Positions 32,941-41,485 of a stretch of DNA of 64,000 bases are shown here, piece by piece. The position numbers and the translations under genes were made by a program. The stretch is taken from contig NZ_CP049905.1 in the NCBI RefSeq assembly GCF_011305535.1, positions 940,001-1,004,000 of the forward strand, written 5' to 3'. Below the pieces are notes generated by a model that saw only the letters and a program-made list of their open reading frames with translations, did no database searches and was not told where the DNA came from. Within the stretch, counting starts at the first letter, position 1. Each line of letters begins with the position of its first letter. Source of the DNA: Diaphorobacter sp. HDW4B (GTDB lineage Bacteria; Pseudomonadota; Gammaproteobacteria; Burkholderiales; Burkholderiaceae_C).

Positions 32941-33345
32941 ATGTCTCCGCTGATTGCTACCCACGCCCTGCTGGCCCTGTTCGCGCTCATGTGCGGCGGC
33001 GTCGCGCTCTGGGCACGCAGACAGGGTGCCGCACGCCCCACGTGGCATCGCGTCGCTGGGTATGGTTTTGTCATCAGCATGATCGGCACGGCCAGCACCG
33101 CGTTTTTCATCCGCTCGACCAGCGATTGGAGCTGGCACGGCTTCACTCCCATTCACCTGCTCATTCCACTGGCCGTCGCGGGCATCGCGCGTGCCTTCTG
33201 GTATCTGCGCCGCCGCAACTTCGTTGGGCACCGCCGCGTCATGCAGATGGTCTACATCGGCGGTTGCGTGGTCGCCGGACTGTTCACGCTGACTCCCGAT
33301 CGAATCATCGGCCACTGGCTCTGGTCATCGCTGGGTGTGGTCTGA
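32941..33345 (+). CDS. DUF2306-like integral membrane protein
   Basis: A 134-residue protein with about four membrane helices (residues about 5-22, 41-57, 66-83 and 101-120). Conserved-looking features include LFALMCGGVALWARR, HRVAGYGFVISM and a YLRRRNFVGHRRVMQMVYIGG segment with repeated His/Arg. This pattern suggests the DUF2306 family, whose function is unknown. An AAGGA site lies 8 bases before the ATG at 32941; a longer reading from 32656 overlaps the preceding gene and lacks support. It begins the four-gene membrane/two-component run. Confidence 0.75.
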   Translation: MSPLIATHALLALFALMCGGVALWARRQGAARPTWHRVAGYGFVISMIGTASTAFFIRSTSDWSWHGFTPIHLLIPLAVAGIARAFWYLRRRNFVGHRRVMQMVYIGGCVVAGLFTLTPDRIIGHWLWSSLGVV

Positions 33346-33392
33346 ACACCCCGCTGATTCAACTCAATCACCGTCGCCAAGGAGCTTTCGAC

Positions 33393-33725
33393 ATGCAGCA
33401 TTCGAGACACTATCCCGCCAACGATTTCGACACCATCGAGTACGAGGCACGCAAGCGCGCTGGAAGAAAGCTCGGCTGGTGCATCCACGCCGCGGTCTAC
33501 CTGCTGGCCAATCTGGGCCTGATGAGCGTTGCGCTGCACCAAGGAAAACATTGGGCCGTGTTCCCCGCGTTGTTCTGGGGCATAGGTCTGCTCGCTCACG
33601 GCGCAAGCGTCTGGCTGCGCACTGCGCGCAGCGCATTCTGGAATCGCATGGTGCAACGCGAGCGCGAACGCCTGCTGCGCGAACAGCAACTCAAACAAGA
33701 CGGCAACGCATCCACTCCGCACTGA
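33393..33725 (+). CDS. 2TM-domain protein
   Basis: A 110-residue protein matching the 2TM domain pattern: an N-terminal YEARKRAGRKLGWCIHAAVYLLANLGLM, a second hydrophobic helix (VFPALFWGIGLLAHG), and a basic C-terminal helix (MVQRERERLLREQQL). An AAGGAG site lies 8 bases before the ATG. In other bacteria 2TM domains are found alone or fused to LytS-type sensors, which fits the kinase gene 14 bases downstream. Its role is unknown; a membrane partner of the sensor is an inference. Confidence 0.8.
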   Translation: MQHSRHYPANDFDTIEYEARKRAGRKLGWCIHAAVYLLANLGLMSVALHQGKHWAVFPALFWGIGLLAHGASVWLRTARSAFWNRMVQRERERLLREQQLKQDGNASTPH

Positions 33726-33739
33726 ACGGTCAAGCTAAC

Positions 33740-34837
33740 ATGCATGTCATGCAGCCCCCTCGCATCCACGTTGCCCCAGCGCTCGTCCCCATGCTTGCCC
33801 GCCACGGCGCGGCGACGGTGGCGGTCTGTCTGCTGATCACCTTGGTGCTGACCATGGCAGGCCCCAGCACCTGGGATGTGAACCTGGTGTACTCGCTTGC
33901 CATCGGCTTGCTGAGTTGGCTGGTCATCGAATTTGGCCGTCTGCGCTTTGCGCAAAGCGCCGAAGTGCCATGGCCGCACGGCTGGCGCGGGATCGCGGTC
34001 GTGTTGGTTGGTGTGCTGATCGGCTTCGGTGTGGGCTCGCTCATCGGGCAAAGCTACCAGCGCCATGCGCAACCGAACACGCAAGCCGACTACTTCGACG
34101 TCTGGCTGCTGCCCATGATCATCACCGCAGTCACCAGCACCCTCATGTCGTTTGTGTTCTACGTGATCGGCAAGTCGCGACAGTTGCAGTTGCAGGCCGC
34201 GCAGGCAGAAAAGCAAGCCGCCGAAGCGCACCTGGCGATGCTGCAAACGCAGTTGGAGCCACACATGCTGTTCAACACGCTGGCCAATCTGCGCGTGTTG
34301 ATTGCCTCCGATCCCGAGCGCGCACAAACGATGCTCGACCACCTCATCGACTACCTGCGCGCCACGCTGGGCAATTCGCGCAACACAGAGCACGCGCTGC
34401 GCGACGAGTTTGCGCGTCTGCACGACTACCTCACGCTCATGCAGATCCGCATGGGCAAGCGGCTGACGTTCACACTGAATCTGCCTGACGCGCTGGCCGA
34501 CATGCAAGTGCCGCCCATGCTGCTGCAGCCGCTGGTGGAGAACAGCATTCGCCATGGTCTGGAGTCGCAAATCCAAGGCGGAGACATTCAGGTGAGCGCA
34601 CGCGAGATCAACGATGCTCAACTCGCTTTTGTGGAACTGACGGTCACCGACACCGGCTGCGGCATCTCGCCTCAAGCATCGATCCCGACGCCTGCCTCGT
34701 CAGAACGCTTCGGCACCACCCAAGTCCGCGAACGACTGACCACACGCTACGGGCAAGCCGCCAGATTCGAGCTGACATCCCGAGCGCCCGAGCCCGGAAC
34801 GCTTGCGCGCATCGTCTTTCCCTTGAGTCGATCATGA
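33740..34837 (+). CDS. LytS-type sensor histidine kinase
   Basis: Sensor kinase of the LytS/YpdA class. The 365-residue protein has about four membrane helices in residues 20-145, a short coiled-coil (QLQAAQAEKQAAEAHLAML), the phosphoacceptor His175 in LEPHMLFNTLANLR (His_kinase domain) and an ATP-binding end with QPLVENSIRHG and DTGCGIS. There is no obvious periplasmic ligand domain. The stop overlaps the start of the response-regulator gene (ATGA), so the pair is coupled. An ATG three codons later is an alternative start. The signal is unknown. Confidence 0.92.
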   Translation: MHVMQPPRIHVAPALVPMLARHGAATVAVCLLITLVLTMAGPSTWDVNLVYSLAIGLLSWLVIEFGRLRFAQSAEVPWPHGWRGIAVVLVGVLIGFGVGSLIGQSYQRHAQPNTQADYFDVWLLPMIITAVTSTLMSFVFYVIGKSRQLQLQAAQAEKQAAEAHLAMLQTQLEPHMLFNTLANLRVLIASDPERAQTMLDHLIDYLRATLGNSRNTEHALRDEFARLHDYLTLMQIRMGKRLTFTLNLPDALADMQVPPMLLQPLVENSIRHGLESQIQGGDIQVSAREINDAQLAFVELTVTDTGCGISPQASIPTPASSERFGTTQVRERLTTRYGQAARFELTSRAPEPGTLARIVFPLSRS

Positions 34838-35655
34838 GTCCATCCACTTCATCCGCACCGCGCGCATTGATTGCAGAAGACGAACCCTTGCTCGCCCAAA
34901 GCCTCCAACAGTCTCTGGCAAAGGCATGGCCCGAACTGCAAGTGGCAGGTATCGCCGAAGACGGCCTCAGCGCCGTGCAGATGGCGTTGAACATCAGGCC
35001 GGATGTGCTGCTTCTCGACATCCGCATGCCCGGCCAAAGCGGGCTTGATGCAGCTGCCGAAATCGCTGATGCATGGCCCGACCACACGCCCTTCCCCGCC
35101 ATCGTCTTCGTCACCGCATACGACCAATACGCTGTACAGGCGTTTGAGGCGCAGGCCATGGACTACCTGCTCAAACCCGTCCAGCCAGCGCGACTGGCGC
35201 AGACCGTTCAGCGACTGCGTGCATGGTGGCAAACAAGGCAGAGCCATCAAACCACGGACCTGCTTGAACAGACGCTCCAGCAATTGCGGAAACTGCAAGG
35301 GCTGCCATCACCAACCCAACCAGTCAGCGCGCCGATTCGGATTCTTCAAGCCAGCGTCGGCAATCAACTGCATATGGTGCCGGTGCAGGACGTTGTCTAT
35401 TTCGAGGCAGCCGACAAATACGTGCGCGTGCTCACCGCGAGCCATGAATACCTGCTGCGCACGCCGCTCAAGGAGCTGATTCCGCAGCTCGATGAACAGC
35501 GCTTCTGGCAAATCCATCGCGGCACCGTGGTGCGCGCTGCCAGCGTCGCGCAAGCCCAGCGCGACGAATCAGGCAAGCTCACATTGCTGCTGCGCGAGCG
35601 TCCTGAAAAATTGGCCGTAAGCCGTCTCTACGCCACACGCTTCAAGGCGATGTGA
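34834..35655 (+). CDS. LytTR-family response regulator
   Basis: The 273-residue regulator has a receiver domain with the phosphorylated Asp62 in LLDIRMPGQSG and Lys in YLLKPVQPARL, a linker helix, and a C-terminal LytTR DNA-binding domain (VVYFEAADKYVRVLT through IHRGTVVRAASV). It is probably the partner of the overlapping kinase. LytTR proteins bind direct repeats upstream of targets; I did not find a clear pair in this window. Its last 14 bases overlap the end of the convergent ABC ATPase gene. Confidence 0.93.
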   Translation: MSPSTSSAPRALIAEDEPLLAQSLQQSLAKAWPELQVAGIAEDGLSAVQMALNIRPDVLLLDIRMPGQSGLDAAAEIADAWPDHTPFPAIVFVTAYDQYAVQAFEAQAMDYLLKPVQPARLAQTVQRLRAWWQTRQSHQTTDLLEQTLQQLRKLQGLPSPTQPVSAPIRILQASVGNQLHMVPVQDVVYFEAADKYVRVLTASHEYLLRTPLKELIPQLDEQRFWQIHRGTVVRAASVAQAQRDESGKLTLLLRERPEKLAVSRLYATRFKAM

Positions 35656-36319
35656 GCGTGAGCGTATCGTCCCAATCGACGCCATCCATCGCGTCCCAAT
35701 GCGTGACGATCACGCAGCGCTTGGCCTCGCCAAAGCGCTCCATCTGGTCTTCGATGGTGAACTCGTTGAGCGTCTCCTGCACATAGCGCATGGAGGGTTT
35801 GTCGAGCGCCGCCAACGGCTCATCGATCAGCGTCAACGCCGTACCGCTGGCCCATGCCGCCGCCATCCAGAGCTTGCGCAGCGAGCCGGTGGACAGCGCC
35901 AGCAGCGGCTTGTGCATGTGTTCATCGAGCGCAAAGCCTTCCACATGGCGCTCGAAATCTGCATCGAGCCACTGCGGGTAATCCTTGGCGCAGCGGGCAA
36001 TCCAGTCGCGGCAGGTCATCCTCAAATCCGCCTCGCTCAACTCGGTGCGCGGGTGCTGCCAGAACAGATCGCTCGGCTGCACCTTGCCACTCGCGTCGAG
36101 CAGATATTCGATACGACCAGCGCGCGACTTCAAGGCATCGGCCAGCGTGCACAGCAGCGCCGTCTTGCCCACGCCTTCATCGCCCCGCACCAGATGCAAT
36201 CCGGCATGCCATTCGTGATCCGCGCAGATCAGTTCAGGGCCTGCAGAAAAGCCAAAGTGCAGCCCGCTGATGCGCAGCATGGTGGGCAAATTGGGCAAGT
36301 GGGTATCTCCGGCATTCAT
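35642..36319 (-). CDS. Orphan ABC-type ATPase
   Basis: A 225-residue single nucleotide-binding domain with Walker A GDEGVGKTALL (about residues 46-56), an LSTGSLRKLWMAAAW signature in place of the usual LSGGQ, Walker B with DEP (ALTLIDEPLAALD) and an H-loop VIVTHWD. All parts needed for ATP binding are present, but there is no permease gene next to it. It may work with a remote partner or a non-transport process. The ATG at 36319 is the best of several options; a reading from 36688 would overlap the divergent gene. Function is unknown beyond ATP binding. Confidence 0.7.
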   Translation of the reverse strand: MNAGDTHLPNLPTMLRISGLHFGFSAGPELICADHEWHAGLHLVRGDEGVGKTALLCTLADALKSRAGRIEYLLDASGKVQPSDLFWQHPRTELSEADLRMTCRDWIARCAKDYPQWLDADFERHVEGFALDEHMHKPLLALSTGSLRKLWMAAAWASGTALTLIDEPLAALDKPSMRYVQETLNEFTIEDQMERFGEAKRCVIVTHWDAMDGVDWDDTLTLTSP

Positions 36320-36354
36320 GTGGGTGGTCGCGAAGGTTGAGAGTTCGGGCGAAA

Positions 36355-36780
36355 ATGCGAGAACCCGATTCTCCCTTACCTTTTCCTCTTCAAGTGACTG
36401 CTGTGCCCGCTCCATCTCTGGACTATCTGATTTTTGACTACAGCGAAGACGAAGAAGGCAACGGCACCTGGGATGCCATGGCCAGTGTTTCCGCTGCGCG
36501 TCTGTCTGCGCTGACGGCCGAAATCGCGTCCGTTCTGGCATGGGCCAACCGCGCCTTTCCCGGCCAGCGTGCGGCCATAGAGGATGGTGGCGATTGGGAT
36601 TTCGATCTTCAGGCGCAGGACGATTCCGGCGATTCGCTGATTGCCGATGTCGATGCGCGAGCAGGCCATGTGCAGATCGCCGCAGCACCTGCCGGAAACA
36701 CCAACGTCACGCTGACGATTTCAGGCAGCGCGGCTTTTGCGGATGCATTCCGCGAAGCCTTCAATCTGGACGCCGACTGA
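36355..36780 (+). CDS. Small acidic hypothetical protein
   Basis: I do not recognise a family. The 141-residue protein (if the ATG at 36355 is right) is rich in Asp, Glu and Ala, with LDYLIFDYSEDEEGNGTWDAM and a regular beta-like middle (WDFDLQAQDDSGDSL). No signal or membrane segment is clear. GTG at 36394, just before VPAPSLDYLIFDYSED, is another possible start. It is divergent from the ABC ATPase by 35 bases and convergent with the RND outer-membrane factor. The frame is long and codon use is ordinary, which favours a real gene. Confidence 0.65.
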   Translation: MREPDSPLPFPLQVTAVPAPSLDYLIFDYSEDEEGNGTWDAMASVSAARLSALTAEIASVLAWANRAFPGQRAAIEDGGDWDFDLQAQDDSGDSLIADVDARAGHVQIAAAPAGNTNVTLTISGSAAFADAFREAFNLDAD

Positions 36781-36805
36781 ACAATCGCCCCATCCACAGT
36801 GACGC

Positions 36806-38296
36806 TCAGCGCACGGTGGTCGCACTCTCTTCCCAGCTCCCCGCCACGTTCTTGAGCAGCGTGTTCACCGCCGCCAGTCTGCGGTTGCGCACATCGATCA
36901 GATTGCGCTCGGCGCTCAACACCGAGGTCTGCGCGGTCAGCACATTCAAGTAGGCAACGATGCCTGCCTTGTACTGGTTGTTCGCCACGGTCAGCGCCTT
37001 GCGCGCGGCAGCAGCGGCTTCGGTCTGCACCTGCAATTCTCTGGTCAGCGAGTCCGCAATGACCAGGTTGTCTTCGACCTCCTGCAATGCGGTGATGACC
37101 GTTTGCCGGTAAGTGGCCGACGTCAGATCGAGTTGTGCGCGTGCCGATTCGACGGCTGCGCTGCGCGCACCTCCATCGAAAATCGCCAAGGCCAGTGCAG
37201 GACCCAACGACCAGAAAAGATTCGGCGCGCTGAGTAGATTCGACAATTCCGAAGCCCGATAACCCGTGCTGGCCGACAAGCTGAGCGACGGAAAATACGC
37301 GGCACGCGCCACGCCGATCTGCGCATTCGCTGCGGCCACGCTGCGTTCGGCAGCGGCAATGTCAGGGCGCTTTTCCAGCAATTGCGAAGCCAGCACGGCA
37401 GGCACTGCCGGAGGCGCGGGCAGCTCGGCCGATTCGGGCAAGCTGAACGTGGCAGGCACCTTGCCCAACAGCGCGGCGAGCGCATGCTCGTACTGCGCAC
37501 GCGTGGATTGCGATTCGATCAGTTGGGCCTCGGTGCTTTTGTATTGCGATTCGGCCTGCGCCACATCCGCCGACGATGCCACGCCCGCCTTGTAGCGGTT
37601 CTTCGTGAGTTGCCAGCTTTGCTCGTAAGCCTCCAGCGTCTGCTTGAGCAGGCGCTGCGATGCCTCGGATGCGCGCAGTGAAAAATAGGTTTGCGCAACC
37701 GATGCTTCGAGCGACAGACGCGCGGCGGCCAGATCGTATTCGCTGGCTTGGGCATTGGCTTCGCTCGCGCTGACCTGACCTGCGACGCGGCCCCACAGAT
37801 CGACCTCCCAGCTCGCATTCAAACCGAGCGAGTAGCTGTTGGCGATGGTGCCGCTACGCGCCACGGTTTCGCCCGTGGTCGAATCGGTGTAGTTGCCACC
37901 CGCAGACTTGGAACGCGTTCCGCTGCCGCTCGTGCCTATGGTCGGAAACAGCGAAGAGCGACTGCTGGCAACCGAGGCCTTGGCCGATCGCACACGCGCC
38001 GCCGCCTGCGCGAGCGTCTGGCTTCCCGCCTGCGCCTCGTCCTGCAACCGGTTGAGCGTGGTGTCGCCATACAGCGTCCACCACTGTGCGGGAACCGAGG
38101 CCGCGCCTGCATTGCGCGCGGGTTGCCACAGGCCGGATTCGGTGCTCAGCTTCGCGGCTTCCTTGAACTGATCGGGCACATCCAGCGATGGGCGTTGATA
38201 AGGCTCCTGTGTGGAGCAGCCTGCGAGCAGCAGCGCCACGGTCAGCAGGCTCAATGCAAACGGTTTGGTCATTCTTTTTGGATGGTGAATTTTCAC
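36806..38296 (-). CDS. Outer membrane factor of the RND efflux system (NodT/OpmB-like)
   Basis: A TolC-like outer-membrane channel for the adjacent RND pumps. The 496-residue protein has a lipoprotein signal (lipobox LLLAGC), then two OEP repeats of alternating coiled-coil helices and barrel strands, with segments such as LGLNASWEVDLWGRV and NQYKAGIVAYLNVLTAQ typical of the NodT group. The frame opens with GTG at 38296, preceded by GGGGGA about 10 bases away; an ATG eight codons later is the alternative. It follows the second permease by 6 bases. Confidence 0.92.
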   Translation of the reverse strand: MKIHHPKRMTKPFALSLLTVALLLAGCSTQEPYQRPSLDVPDQFKEAAKLSTESGLWQPARNAGAASVPAQWWTLYGDTTLNRLQDEAQAGSQTLAQAAARVRSAKASVASSRSSLFPTIGTSGSGTRSKSAGGNYTDSTTGETVARSGTIANSYSLGLNASWEVDLWGRVAGQVSASEANAQASEYDLAAARLSLEASVAQTYFSLRASEASQRLLKQTLEAYEQSWQLTKNRYKAGVASSADVAQAESQYKSTEAQLIESQSTRAQYEHALAALLGKVPATFSLPESAELPAPPAVPAVLASQLLEKRPDIAAAERSVAAANAQIGVARAAYFPSLSLSASTGYRASELSNLLSAPNLFWSLGPALALAIFDGGARSAAVESARAQLDLTSATYRQTVITALQEVEDNLVIADSLTRELQVQTEAAAAARKALTVANNQYKAGIVAYLNVLTAQTSVLSAERNLIDVRNRRLAAVNTLLKNVAGSWEESATTVR

Positions 38297-38302
38297 GGTC
38301 GT

Positions 38303-41300
38303 TCATTCCCCCGTTTGAATCGCTGGTTGCGAGGAATGCACTGCGCCCGCACCGCGCAGCCATGCGGGACGGTGGGCCCAGCCGCGCACGACGCGATGGC
38401 GTGCACGCTCCAGCAGCACGTAGACAACCGGCGTGGTGTAGAGCGTGAGCAACTGGCTGACCAGCAGCCCGCCCACGATCGCAATGCCCAGAGGCTGGCG
38501 CAGCTCGGCACCATCGCCCCGTCCGAGCATCAACGGCAGCGCGCCGAAGATGGCCGCCATGCTGGTCATGAGAATCGGGCGCAGGCGCAGATCGCAGGCA
38601 CGGTAGATGGCTTGCGCGGGCGTTGCGTGCCCGCCCTTTTCGCGCTCCAGCGCGAAGTCGATCATCATGATGGCGTTCTTCTTGACCAGCCCGATCAACA
38701 GAATCACGCCGATGAAGGCGATCAGCGAAAACTCGGTCTTGAACAGCATCAGCGCAAGCAGCGCGCCCACGCCCGCCGACGGCAACGTGGACAGAATCGT
38801 GAGCGGGTGCACGAGGTTTTCGTACAGGATGCCAAGCACCAGATAGATCGTGATGATGGCCGCGAGAATCAGCAGCGGCTGCCCGGCAAGCGCCTGCTGA
38901 AAAGCGCCCGCCGTGCCGCTGAAACTGCCGCGCACCGACACCGGCACACCCAGTTCCGCCACGGCCTTGCGGATCGCGTCGTTGGCCTGCGACAGCGACA
39001 CATTGGGCGCGAGGCTGTAGCTCACCGTGCTGGCGGGCGTTCCGCCCTGATGGCTGACCGACAGCGGAGTGTTGGTCGTCGTGATCTTGGCGAATGAGGT
39101 GAGCGGCACCTGCTGCCCGTCCTTGTTCACGAAGAAGAATCCGCGCAGCGTCTCCGGGCTCTGCAGAAAGCGCGGCGCGGCCTCCATCACCACACGGTAC
39201 TGGTTGAGCGGGTTGTAGATCACACCCACCTGCCGCTGACCGAATGCGTCGTTCAATGTCGCGTCGATCTGCGACATGGTCAGGCCGAGCTTGGATGCGG
39301 CATCGCGGTCCACGACCAACGAGGTCTGCATTCCGTAATCCTGCACGTCGCTGTTCACATCTTCCAATTCGGGCAGCGTGGAAAGCACCTGACGGATGCG
39401 TGGCTCCCATGTCCGCAGGTCCTGAATTTCGTCGGCCTGCAGCGTGTATTCATAAGAGCCCGCGCTCTGGCGACCGCCGATGCGGATGTCCGTTTGCTTG
39501 AACATGAACAGCCGCGCGCCGGGCTCGTTCTTGAGCTTTTCGCGCAGGCGGTTGATCACCTCGTCACTCGACACCTTGCGCTCGGCCAGCGGCTTGAGCG
39601 ACATGAACATGTTGGCCGAATTGCGCTGGCCACCGCCGGTGAAACCGGTCACGTACTCCACCGCAGGGTCTTGCTGCACGATGTCCAGAAAGCGTTTGAT
39701 GCGGCGTTCCATGGCCTGGAACGATGTCGCCTGATCCGCGCGGATGAAGCCCATCACGCGGCCTGTGTCCTGATCGGGGATGAAGCCTTTTTCGATCACG
39801 CGGTAGAGCTGCACGTTCAGCACGATCACGCCGAGCAGCACCAGAATCACCAGCGGTTGGTGACGCAGGCACCATGCCAGCGTCTTGCGATACACGCGCA
39901 TGGAGCCGCGCTCCAATCGGCCGATGGCGGCGGAAAAACGGTCCCACGCGCGCATCCAACGGCCACGCGGTTTCGTCTGTTTTTCTTCCTCTTTGGGATC
40001 GCGCAGCAGCGCCGCGCACATCATTGGCGTGGTGGTGAGCGACACCAGCATGGACACCAGAATCGCCGCCGACATGACCACCGCAAACTCGCGAAAGAAC
40101 CGCCCGACGATGCCGCCCATGAACATGATGGGAACGAACACGGCGATCAGCGAAATGCTCATCGACACCACGGTGAAGCCGATTTCGCGCGCACCATCGA
40201 GCGCCGCGCGCACGGCGGACTTGCCGCGTTCCATGTGGCGCATCACGTTCTCGACAACGACGATGGCGTCATCCACCACAAAGCCGGTCGCCACCGTGAG
40301 CGCCATCAGCGAGAGATTGTCGAGCGTGTAGCCGCACAGGTACATCACGCCGAACGTGCCCGTGAGCGAGACCGGCACGGCCACCGCCGGAATCACCGTC
40401 GCGCGCCATTTCCGCAGAAACAGGAACACCACCAGAATCACCAGCGCAATCGATATGACGAGCGAGCGTTCCACCTCCACCACCGACGCACGCAGCGTGG
40501 GCGTGCGGTCGGAGACGATGGTCAGATCGATGGCCGCCGGAATCGACGCCTTCAGTTGCGGCAGCAGCGCGCGCACGCGGGTCACGGCTTCGAGGATGTT
40601 GGAATCCGGCTGTTTGAACACCTGCAGCAAGATGGCGGGCTTGCCGTTCATGACGCCGTAGGTGCGCACATCCTGCACCGAGTCGCTCACGTCGGCCACA
40701 TCGGACAGGCGAATCGCATTGCCTTCGGACCAGCGCAGCACCAGCGGCGCGTAGTCCGCCGCCACACGCGCCTGGTCGTTGGTCGCCACTTGCCAGTAGT
40801 GGTCTTCACGCTCGACCGCACCCAAGGGCCGGTTGGCGTTGGTGTTGGAAATCGCGGTGCGCACCGTCTCCAGCGACACGCCGTTTGCGGCAAGTCGGAC
40901 AGGGTCCAGCTCCACACGCACGGCTGGCAATGCGCCGCCTTGAATCGATGCCTGCCCCACGCCTTCCACCTGCGAGAGCTTCTGCGCGAGCACGGTCGAG
41001 GCCGCGTCGTACATCTGCCCGCGCGTGAGCGAATCGGAGGTCAGCGCAATCATCAGAATCGGCGCATCGGCCGGGTTCACCTTGCGGTAGGTCGGATTGC
41101 TCGGCATGCCCGATGGCAGCAGCATGCGTGATGCGTTGATCGCTGCCTGCACATCGCGCGCCGCGCTGTCCACGGTGCGCGTCAAATCGAACTGCAAAGT
41201 GATGCGCGTGCTGCCGAGGCTGGAGCTCGACGTCATCTCGTTCACACCCGCAATCGCACCCAGCGCTCTTTCGAGCGGCGTGGCGACGGTTGCGGCCATG

Positions 41301-41485
41301 GTGTCAGGCGCTGCGCCGGGCAGGCTGGCGGTGACCGAGATCGTCGGATTGTCCACCTGCGGCAGCGGGGCGACCGGCAGCAGAAAGTACGAAATGCCAC
41401 CCGCGAGCGCGAGGCCAATCGTCAGCAACATCGTGGCGATGGGCCTGAAGATGAACGGCGTCGACAGGCTGGACCAGCTCTTCAT
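38303..41485 (-). CDS. mdtC: RND multidrug efflux permease (MdtC/MuxC-like)
   Basis: Inner-membrane proton-driven exporter of the AcrB family. The 1060-residue protein has twelve predicted membrane helices in two halves, with the proton-relay Asp pair in [17 protein letters not shown] (helix 4) and a large periplasmic region. N-terminus begins [20 protein letters not shown]. It overlaps the preceding permease by 4 bases. Two different permeases in one operon are the mark of MdtBC/MuxBC pumps, which work as a heterotrimer. Which substrates it exports cannot be read from sequence. Confidence 0.93.
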   Translation of the reverse strand: MKSWSSLSTPFIFRPIATMLLTIGLALAGGISYFLLPVAPLPQVDNPTISVTASLPGAAPDTMAATVATPLERALGAIAGVNEMTSSSSLGSTRITLQFDLTRTVDSAARDVQAAINASRMLLPSGMPSNPTYRKVNPADAPILMIALTSDSLTRGQMYDAASTVLAQKLSQVEGVGQASIQGGALPAVRVELDPVRLAANGVSLETVRTAISNTNANRPLGAVEREDHYWQVATNDQARVAADYAPLVLRWSEGNAIRLSDVADVSDSVQDVRTYGVMNGKPAILLQVFKQPDSNILEAVTRVRALLPQLKASIPAAIDLTIVSDRTPTLRASVVEVERSLVISIALVILVVFLFLRKWRATVIPAVAVPVSLTGTFGVMYLCGYTLDNLSLMALTVATGFVVDDAIVVVENVMRHMERGKSAVRAALDGAREIGFTVVSMSISLIAVFVPIMFMGGIVGRFFREFAVVMSAAILVSMLVSLTTTPMMCAALLRDPKEEEKQTKPRGRWMRAWDRFSAAIGRLERGSMRVYRKTLAWCLRHQPLVILVLLGVIVLNVQLYRVIEKGFIPDQDTGRVMGFIRADQATSFQAMERRIKRFLDIVQQDPAVEYVTGFTGGGQRNSANMFMSLKPLAERKVSSDEVINRLREKLKNEPGARLFMFKQTDIRIGGRQSAGSYEYTLQADEIQDLRTWEPRIRQVLSTLPELEDVNSDVQDYGMQTSLVVDRDAASKLGLTMSQIDATLNDAFGQRQVGVIYNPLNQYRVVMEAAPRFLQSPETLRGFFFVNKDGQQVPLTSFAKITTTNTPLSVSHQGGTPASTVSYSLAPNVSLSQANDAIRKAVAELGVPVSVRGSFSGTAGAFQQALAGQPLLILAAIITIYLVLGILYENLVHPLTILSTLPSAGVGALLALMLFKTEFSLIAFIGVILLIGLVKKNAIMMIDFALEREKGGHATPAQAIYRACDLRLRPILMTSMAAIFGALPLMLGRGDGAELRQPLGIAIVGGLLVSQLLTLYTTPVVYVLLERARHRVVRGWAHRPAWLRGAGAVHSSQPAIQTGE

